From: Melitaea cinxia
Lineage: Eukaryota > Arthropoda > Insecta > Lepidoptera > Nymphalidae
Direction of reading: 5' to 3'
Assembly: GCF_905220565.1 (NCBI RefSeq)
Contig: NC_059400.1
Location: forward strand, 9,942,159 to 10,006,158
DNA: 64,000 nt
The stretch's first letter is position 1; every line of letters starts with the position of its first letter. The position numbers and the translations under genes are program-made. The notes beneath the pieces are model-generated. The model ran no database searches and was not told where the DNA came from. It saw only the letters and a list, made by a program, of their open reading frames with translations. Below are positions 55,823 through 64,000 of this stretch, one piece after another.

Positions 55823-56884
55823 TTCGTATATGTAACACTTCAGAAACCACATTTTTAGGGTTAAGGTTAAATTTTAAAACATTTATATATTTAAGACAAA
55901 AATATTCTAAAATCTTTTAATAAATTTTTAAACGCAAGCGATATGATAAGCTATTGTTGAGCTGGCTTTATGTCCTGTATTTAGCTTTCAAAACAGCATT
56001 AGTATTATGAAACTCAGCTGCATTTGCTTATTTTCATGCCTTGCATTTAAATACACTTATTAATTTAGAACAAGTTTCATAAACTGAAAGCTAGCCAAAT
56101 GTTCCTAAAATTAAAATTACGTACGTAACTGTATGAGATTGTATCTCATTTAAAAGAAACAAGATAAACACTTTTATCTTATTATTTAAGCGTATCGCTT
56201 TTATCTTATTATTTCATGTGGTTAATATACTTTCAGTGGTGCTAAACAAATCGCTTGATATGCTTGCTAATATTATGTACAAGAAAAAAATAAAGAATTT
56301 ACGTATTAACTTGACGACCAAGTTTTATTAATTGAGATCCAAATGACGTAAAATATCGTAATTGATTACGTGATTTAATTAGGCAACAATAATAAAACAA
56401 CTAATAAAAAATTTGTGAGTTCTGTCTTTTTGAAGGCAAAGAGTGAAAGTTTGTTTTAAAGCTTCTGGTTAAAAATAAATACAATAGAAGCGAATAATAT
56501 AAATAATGAACATTTGTGAAATTTTCCGCTACTTGTAAGTTAAAAGTGTAAAAGTTTATATTTTAACTTTTAATTGTAAATAAATAATGGGACGCTCAAG
56601 TGATTTTCGAAATTCTGAACCAGTGAAAAGAAACATCAAAGTTTAAATGGAAACCCTTGTCCCTTTTAAAGGTAATGGAAGTTAAAAAAAGAAAAACGTT
56701 ATTTTGCCGTTTGATCGGGAAGTAATAAGTACAAGTGTTCGAATTTCACTTTTGAGAGGGCGAAATAAAAGGAGATATTTTATGTATCACTTAAATACTT
56801 TTAGTGTTTAACCTTTAGTTTTATCTTATTCGTGTACAGATATGACTTTGTTTATGCCACATAAAAGTTATTTATTTATTTTTC
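55823..56884. other. AT-rich intron sequence
   Basis: No feature recognised. Confidence 0.5.
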
Positions 56885-57226
56885 GCTTCAGCCTGTAATA
56901 TCCCACTGCTGGACATAGACCTCTTTCACCGTATATGAAAAGGATCAGTGCTTAATGCCCCACGCTGATCGAATGCGTGTTGGCGGATATATACTATGAG
57001 TACCTAAGGATCGCTATCAGGTATACATGATAAGAGCCGGTACCGACGGCTTGACGTACGCTCCGAGGCAAGGTAGGGTGACCCACAACGACTGCACACA
57101 CACCCAGACCACGGTAAACATCTCCATGGCCAATACAAATGTTTATCACGTAGGGCGATCGAACCCGCAACCGCCAGCGTAACCACTACAAACCAGTACT
57201 GTGACCGTTGCACCAACGCGTCGTCG
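56885..57226 (-). mobile_element. SINE family B, full-length copy
   Basis: Tail CTTCAGCCTGTAATATCCCA, then CTGGACATAGACCTCTTTCA, GGATCGCTATCAGGTATACA, CCGGTACCGACGGCTTGACG, CACACACACCCAGACCACGG. The head has the B box (complement GATCGAACCCGC) and a clear A box, the complement of CGCGTTGGTGCAACGGTCAC. The frame 57,004-57,300 is a reading of this SINE. Confidence 0.8.
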
Positions 57227-59315
57227 TTGTTATCATGTCGTAAATTTATTTTTATAGCGTAGCAAAAAAATATATACCATATTGTATAATGTAAAACCAC
57301 ATCAATATTTGGATCTAATATTTAATTATGTTCTATTGATTCATTGTTTAGTTAGTCGAAATTACACAAAAGTAAATATTGATATTTTACAAATTACCAA
57401 AAACGCCAAATATTGAGTTACAAAAGTCGCGTGTATTGTGACATAAAATGAAACAGAACTTCGCTTCATCAATATTGAATCACGACTGTCAATTTTCAGC
57501 CACAATCTAACACTTACAACTTGGATCAGAATTTCTTATAGGTACTCGCTATTTAATAATGCTCGCTAATGTTCGCGATTTAAACTTAATTTATTGGTAA
57601 CACACAAGTTACAGACTTACTTTTAAAAGAATCTAATGCTCGGGTAAATCAGGTTGTCGTTATATTTACAATTTTTTCTATTATATTTCTATATCGTCTA
57701 TTCTAATATCTAGTTTCTTGTCTATACATCACCTCTGTGTAATTGATCTCATTAGTTTTAGATTCAGTTAGCCGTTCGAAAGTTACGTACATACATTTCA
57801 AATACGAAGGTATAACATTGCTGTTTTTGTAAATAGACGAACATGTTAGTTGATTATCGTTGATGTGTAAGGCTATAATAGGCTTTTTTTTTAGATTAGC
57901 TACAAAGATTTGCAAACAAACACTATGTCATATCAAAGCAGGTATAATGTTACAATCACTGTCGTACATTAATTAGGGGGTTAAAAGTATAAGCATCCTT
58001 GTATTTTGCTAACTGTAGACATACAGTCTGCCGAGGCGTAATAAATTACGCGGGTCGCCGGTTTTAGGGATCTTCATTAACCGCATAATTAATGTAAGGA
58101 AATTGCCTCTTGAGAACGTACTAGATATACATACATAAGCTGATGACATGAATTGAAAACGAGATACTGTAAACAAGGGTCACAGATAATAAAACTCAAA
58201 ATTTTTGTATTGGATAATGCATTTTACATTTTGAAGTTGCAGCGATAGCAACAATTGATTATTTATTTAAACTAATTTTGAAATTTGTTATGCAATATAT
58301 TATTAATTATAATGTACATAATTAAATATTTTTAATAACTAATTGAACTAAAACAGCACCATTAGCTTTCGCTATTAATTCAAAACTTAATAAAAATGTC
58401 GTGTCTTGTTGGATATTTTTTTCGAAATTATTGATATTTTATTTTTTACTGACACTAAATTAAGTGTTAAGCAATCTTTTAAATAGCAACTGATTTCTTC
58501 TGACTTCGCTATGTATACGTAATTAGCAACTACAAGTATAAAGCGTTTGTAAGTAGAATGATTCAAATTCAGACAAAGCAGATTTGAAATTAACTCGGCC
58601 GTCGAGAACGACAGTTCACGAGACTAATCAAGGGATAATCGAATAATCGCGAAGTCTGGCTTCATGCGAAAAGTAAGTTATACGTATTCTATGGGGACAA
58701 ATTTTTAGATAAAAGGAATTGAAAATCCTTCAAAGAAGTAAATGCTTATTGAAGCCAGTATAAATAAAGTAGACAGTAAATACAATTGTATCAAATTTTC
58801 TGCTCCAAATGTAAAACAAATTGATATAAAACCAAAACTTAACGGTGATAAACCGAACTTAATTAACTTAACCGTTTTGCTTGGAATCACCATTGATTAA
58901 AAATTACAGTACTAGGGACCCTATATCTGTCGATTGACGTATAGACTGAGTTCTGCAGCATACGCGGTTAAAAGAAAACGTTTATTAACATCTGTCTATA
59001 TAGCTAGGGTAGTTTATTTAAACTACTTTCATAGTAATGTCCTATGGCATTTTGGCGCCTACTCGCACCACTTCACCTGAGTAGTTGTTTGACGTTTGTT
59101 CCGTGTGTGTAATGGCACCTTATGGCGAAAATAAATAAATATTTTCATTACATTTCATTTCAATCCGTTCGCTTCAATTTGTCACCAAAAATGTGTTTAA
59201 TATAGTATTAAATTTCACTGATGCCATTATTTATTTTAATTAAAGCTATTTCCAACAACATTTTCAAGAAATTAGCTGTCAAGTAAAGTAATAAAATATA
59301 GTTATTAGTTATAGT
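57227..59315. other. AT-rich intron sequence
   Basis: No exon accepted. Three segments have exon-like splice borders (57,501-57,539, 58,034-58,113 and 58,574-58,671), but each brings a stop if joined to the microexon. Confidence 0.45.
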
Positions 59316-60040
59316 AAAAAAAAAAATAACCCTAACCTATCTATTTTAAAAATTACACCGTTTATCGGCATAGTTTTGTTACAAAAAAAAAATAATAATT
59401 CTAACCTATCTAATTTAAAAATTACACCGTTTAGCGACGTAATTTTATAACAGTAAATAAATAAAAATAAAATATATTTAATTAAAAAACATAACATGAA
59501 ACAAGGCTGTATGGTCTTAGACCTTCGCCTTTACAGTTATTTAAACAAAAACAATGAATTTATGCTTACATTGCTTTGGAGCGAAACGATAAGTGGCGCG
59601 CCATTTTTTTTAAAGCATCTATATCTCAGTCATTAAACATCAGCTGTCTCGTTTGTTAAAAAACCGTGTGAAAACAATAACTTAACGTCTGAAATGTTAA
59701 TATCAAGTACGAAATGTGAATATAACATCTGAAAGCTACGGAACTAAGCATGGTTACCGAAAGTTGTGTCGTTTGAAATATCGTTCGTATCGTTCGTTGA
59801 TCTGTTAGAAAATAACTTATAAAGTTGCGAAACGCTGGAGCTAAGGTTAAGTCAGACGCGGAGCTCAAAGGTATTATAATAGCTTTAAATTCTTCCTCTA
59901 ATCTCAAAACTTTAACCATGGATATCTCCATAACCATGGGGTTTCGAAGTGTGGCAGTGTTACCTTGTACAGCTTCCCCTACACCCTCCACTTTCCACCC
60001 CCAAATCCCCATAATTCGGTTTTTCCTAGTCTAAAGCTTA
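59316..60040. mobile_element. One-armed relative of the palindromic element
   Basis: Two inverted minisatellite units (AACCCTAACCTATCT..., TTAAAAATTACACCGTTTA) are followed by an arm that matches the left arm of the 44-kb element in reverse: GAAACAAGGCTGTATGG, CGAAACGATAAGTGGC, GTGAATATAACATCT, GACGCGGAGCTCAAAGG, CATGGATATCTCCATAACCA and CTAGTCTAAAGCTTA at the outer end. The GC-rich core and the second arm are missing. A SINE A tail begins right after its outer end. Confidence 0.75.
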
Positions 60041-60041
60041 G

Positions 60042-60334
60042 CCCAGTCCACTGCTGGACATAGGTCTCCTTAAGTCCGCGCCAAAAATGGGGTCAACTCA
60101 TGTGTTTTGCACATACTCACCACGCTGGGCGGGCGGGTTGATGACCACAGGGCTGGCTTTGTCACACCGAAGACGCTGCTGGCCGTCTTCGGTCTGTGTA
60201 TTTCAAAGCTAACAGTTGGATGGTTATCCCGCCATTGGTCGACTTTTTAAGTTCCAAGGTGGTAGTGGAACTGTGTTATCCCTTATTTACCTCTTACGAC
60301 ACCCACAGGAAGAGAGGGGGGGGGGGATATTGCT
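60042..60334 (-). mobile_element. SINE family A, full-length copy
   Basis: Tail CAGTCCACTGCTGGACATAG, then AGTCCGCGCCAAAAATGGGG, GATGACCACAGGGCTGGC, AAGACGCTGCTGGCCGTCTT, GGTTATCCCGCC, TTACGACACCCACAGGAAG and a G-run. Confidence 0.8.
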
Positions 60335-61344
60335 TGTAAGTTTAATAAAAGTTTATTCGTCATTACTATCTTACTGAATGGTAGGAACATCAGAAAAATA
60401 TAACCGAAATTTTCATTTTATGACTACGTTTATATCGCACAAACAAACCCTCACACATATGATGCGAACTGGCTATTCCATTATTAATATTATTAGGTAA
60501 CTTAATTTATTACAAAATCGGATACGAATCGAAATACATAAAGATATTTTATAATACTTTCAAAGCAAATTATTTTGTTAAAACTAGCGTTAGTAGCTAA
60601 TTTTTGAGAGGAATAAATATACGTAGGTACTCTTTCTGAATGAAACGTATTCAATATGTGTCGTCTATACCGAAAACTTAAAGAATACGCGGTAAATCTC
60701 TTAGTGATTCATCATACCAGGGCATCAATAGTATAAAATCTATTCGACGTGTTTGGAACCGCAACAGAACATATGTATCTGTATAATACTTTTTCTTAGA
60801 TCAATTTAGCGTCTATGACATAAAGATGTTTTTATCATGTATGGCTATTAATAAAGATATTAAGATATAACCTTAATTCTTCATTTTTCCTAATTTTATA
60901 TTTATTTTATAGTATGATAAAAATTATTTACAAATAATAAAAAAAGAGATTTTACAAGTTACTAAGTAAATTGATAAAAATAACACTCGAAAGTTTAGTA
61001 AGTAATTAAAATATTAATATTATCATATATTTTTTTAGAAATTTTAAATAACAAAATAACAGTTACGAAATATTGTATATTAAGTAAAAGAGGTAACAGT
61101 ATTTGATACAAAGAGACCAGCCATTTACTACTTAATTTCGTAATTCAGAACTCTAATCACGAAACTGTTCAACTCGAATATTGCCGATTCAACCTTACGA
61201 ACTCCGACGGCATTAGTATTCCTAGAGTGAAATAACCATAACGATTCTGTATAAAAAGATATAGTTACATTTATGTGCACGCGTAAACTAATTTTCGTAA
61301 GATTTTAGGTAACTGCTTATTTTCTATACCCATAGTTTTTAAAT
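60335..61344. other. AT-rich intron sequence
   Basis: No feature recognised. Confidence 0.5.
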
Positions 61345-61433
61345 CGGCGGAATACATCCGCCAACCCGCATTGGAGCAGCGTGGTGGATTAAGTGAGGAA
61401 AGAGGCCTGTGCCCAGTAATGGGATATTACAGG
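61345..61433 (+). mobile_element. SINE family B tail fragment
   Basis: CATCCGCCAACCCGCATTGG, AGCGTGGTGGATTAAG, GAGGCCTGTGCCCAGTAATG, GGATATTACAGGC. A short internal deletion removes the CTCCTACATGG segment. Confidence 0.65.
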
Positions 61434-63534
61434 CTAAAGCAATAGTTTTTTTATTTTTTTATATATAGACGTTATTCAAATAAGTGAAATGAATATTGTA
61501 CATATCTTAATACAAAATAGGTAGGTATATCAAATATTTAATACAATTTCAAGATTAGTTATGTAATAGTTTAATCTATTGGTGTAACCATTTTAGATCT
61601 GTTAATTAACATTGCTATCCGATATTCGTTTAATAAAGCTCGCTTCTGTGAGCGGCTCGAATATTATCACATGCTAATAAACATAATTAATATAGTTAAT
61701 ATGAGCAACCGTTTTGTTTATTTGGAAGATCTTCTTATATATGTATTATCTAATATTGTAGATTAACCGAATTAGACATACGTATGATATACTCGAATAC
61801 CGTAACCCTTTCTAGAGACTAGATTAAGAAATCCTTTATAGGTAATTACAATGAAACAACTTTTACGAATTTTATCGCGTGCTTCCGTGACCATGGTTGC
61901 TGTAAAGTGTCCGAAACGTTGGGCATTTAAAAAACTTAATAAACCGCGATAAAATCCAAAAAATTTGTTTCATTATGAAGAGTGAAATTCGCGTAAACAT
62001 TATAAATTGCAATGGAAAATCAAAATCCAAAATAATCGTTATGTTACAAGCCACCACTTATAAAATGAATATTATAATATTAATGAAAAGTTTTTGATTT
62101 AATATATAAAGTAATAGAATTATTAACGCTTGAATTGCTCACTGCTAGTAGAATCTTTAGATGTCTCGAAAGTAAGTTGTGCTTGTTCTTAGTAGTTTAT
62201 GAACTACAAACACGTTATTGTCTTTCTTTGGATAGCAAAGTTTGCTACAGTGAGCTAAATATGAGGGCTAAGTATTTGGTCCTGACGAGACAACATAAAG
62301 TACCTAACATTTCGAAATTATTACTTTTCACTTTTAAATCGTTGTTTTATAATAAACAATATATAATAATAAAAATATTAAAATAAAAAATCTAGTCTTT
62401 TTATTTTAAGTTTAATTGGACTTAATCGTTTAGCATTCAGATACGTACAATAAAAACCAGAAAGTTCCTCGTTGTACAAACTCGTAGAACTATTCAAATA
62501 CTCGTTTAAAATATCGCTGACAACGATCTACATGAATTGCCTAAGCGTTGACCTAATGGACGCTGCTATAGTCAATTAGAGGCGAGAAATTACGAAGCTT
62601 TCTCCAACCAGGGAGGTCTGGCTGAGAGGCCATCTTGAGCTAAAAAGCGGAATCATAGTTATAGAAATAATTTGTCGTCCTCATTATACGTCCTTTTAAT
62701 TAACCCTTATCTTTATTATTCATTTACATAGTTTTATATTACATAAATTTAAACATAGTAATAAGAATTATATAAAAAAAATTACACGTATTTATGATTT
62801 TATGATAAGTCTTTGTAATTCTGTAAACTTCTGAATGAAAATAGTAGTAGCTAGAAAAAAGGGATTACTAATGCGTCTTATCACTAGAAGACCTATAGGA
62901 CCACAAAAAAGGGTTCGATTTTAATTTATCAAATATTCCTGTTAAAAAATAAATGATAATAATATTCTATTTAATAGAACGTAAATAACAGGTAATATAT
63001 AGGATTAATGCACACATAATTCGTATTCAACATCGGTTATCATGGCCTCGAACTACACACTACATTTATGTTGTTATGATATGTTGAGCGTATCATCTGA
63101 TCGAATTCCGGTATAATGTATCGAAGTTACCGTGTTACTTGAACCAGTGGTTAGTTAAAGTTTCTTGTTAACTAGGCAAATAAGTTAATTCCTAGTCATG
63201 ATGTGGAAGGAAACTACGAACAGCTAAAAACACTTTATACCACAAAATTATTTTTTTAAATCGTATGAAGACTGTTTATTTAAACAAAAAATGAAAATTG
63301 TATAAATTTAAATATAATGCTAAATAAAAAAATTTGTCTTTTCACCCCTTCATTGGAATGAATATACGAAAATCCTTCGTAGCATTTAGTTATGCTAAGT
63401 ATGCTAGCAACTTATTTGCAAATCCAAACGTTTTTATCGCGTTTTTAAACAGCGTGTTTTCCGTATCCTTCCGTCTACATCCGTATCCGTAAGTTTTACA
63501 TTTTTATAAAGTAGAGAACACTATATCATCTTTC
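61434..63534. other. AT-rich stretch, nothing recognised
   Basis: No gene recognised. A GC-richer patch at about 62,535-62,640 (CCAACCAGGGAGGTCTGGCT) does not form an exon compatible with the microexon frame. Confidence 0.45.
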
Positions 63535-63666
63535 CAGCCTATTGCAGTCCACTGCTGGACATAAGCCTCCAAGGTGGTAGTGGAACCTTGTTATCCCTTA
63601 GTCGCCTCTTACGACACCCACGGGAAGAGAAGGGGTGGCTATATTCTTTAGTGCCGTAGCCACATA
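63535..63666 (-). mobile_element. SINE family A with internal deletion
   Basis: The tail (CAGTCCACTGCTGGACATAA) joins directly at about 63,570 to the front part (AAGGTGGTAGTGGAACCTTG, CTTACGACACCCACGGGAAG, AGTGCCGTAGCCACA). About 200 bp of body present in other copies is missing. Confidence 0.75.
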
Positions 63667-63970
63667 CAATACTATATACTTTGCTTCAAAAAAAAACTAG
63701 ATACATAAAACATTAAAACTATATTTGCTGACTTCATATTAGATCTGTAAAAACGAATGTAAGAGTTAATTACAATGGTTAAGTACAATATTTTTCATCA
63801 CCATAGCAGTAAAGATAACCCTAATCGTTTCATAGCTTAGTTTAGGCAAGTTAATTTTCATATTATTCTAAGAGTGTAAGGCTCCTTCCAAGTCTTAGAA
63901 AGTACCGAATATTAAATGCATATAAATAGATGGTTATGTCTATCGCAGCCATTAGACAATATAATATATA

Positions 63971-64000
63971 GCGACGCGTTGGCGCAACGGTCACAGCATT
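63971..64000 (+). mobile_element. SINE family B head, cut by window edge
   Basis: GCGACGCGTTGGCGCAACGG followed by TCACAGC is the Pol III A-box head seen in complement at 57.2 kb. The remainder lies outside the window. Confidence 0.6.

Noticed and set aside
57501..57539. Candidate exon (TTTTCAG acceptor, GTACTC donor)
   Set aside because: Joined to the microexon in phase it hits TAA at the fourth codon; the donor is also weak.
58034..58113. Candidate exon with ATACAG acceptor and GTAAGG donor
   Set aside because: In the microexon frame it runs 13 codons and then meets TAG; no alternative frame supported.
58574..58671. Candidate exon with TTCAG acceptor and GTAAGT donor
   Set aside because: In the microexon frame it ends at TAA after 24 codons. 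It could be a poison or alternative exon, but there is no evidence for use.
58705..58893. Hydrophobic minus-strand frame resembling a mitochondrial membrane protein (possible NUMT)
   Set aside because: It does not match the order of residues in any mitochondrial subunit I could compare by eye, and the frame is short. AT-rich DNA readily gives Phe/Ile/Leu-rich frames.

Overview
The window looks like nuclear DNA from a moth or butterfly (Lepidoptera). It is strongly AT-rich, and almost everything recognisable is a repeat type I associate with lepidopteran genomes: jockey-like, RTE-like and other non-LTR retrotransposon tails, tRNA-derived SINEs, short Helitrons ending in CTAG, and a dispersed repeat that begins ACCGACTTC. 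No operons, bacterial genes, CRISPR arrays or rRNA are visible. Clade names were assigned by eye from protein and DNA motifs, without a database.

Layout. 0-8 kb: SINE, Helitron and Tigger-like copies, an RTE reverse-transcriptase relic on the minus strand (4.77-5.94 kb) and a block of ACCGACTTC repeats (6.5-7.8 kb). 8.1-10.5 kb: a 5'-truncated jockey element whose 3' UTR is split by a 1.1-kb DNA transposon. That transposon carries an integrase-type zinc finger and the start of a catalytic core, has TGT...ACA ends, and contains arrays of a 20-bp palindrome. 10.5-15 kb: two more dead non-LTR fragments and a direct-repeat pair. 15-22 kb: SINEs, a Helitron, a GC-rich promoter-like block and a CT microsatellite. 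22.2 kb: a tRNA-Arg(ACG) gene, the only intact gene that lies wholly within the window. 23.8-25.9 kb: a MITE with apparently identical 176-bp arms, a 5 x 118-bp tandem array and a Helitron 3' end. 26-43 kb: mostly unremarkable AT-rich DNA with microsatellites, a candidate TATA promoter plus first exon (35.7 kb) and a jockey tail. 44.0-46.2 kb: a large palindromic element with a GC-rich hairpin core; a one-armed relative sits at 59.3-60.0 kb. 46-64 kb: a host gene on the plus strand, with SINEs and a Helitron in its introns.

The host gene is seen only as two exons. One (51,014-51,092) encodes the initiator methionine and a signal peptide. The other is a 25-nt microexon (55,182-55,206). Both have good splice sites and their reading frames join. 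The remaining exons were not found and probably lie beyond the right edge. GC-rich or TATA-containing segments at 17.4 and 35.7 kb could be upstream non-coding exons of the same gene, but this is inference.

The repeats interact visibly. SINE families A and B end in a tail that matches the last codons of the RTE relic, so they probably borrow its machinery. The integrase transposon landed inside an already inserted jockey copy, which orders the two events. The most unusual items are the palindrome-array integrase transposon and the GC-core palindromic element.
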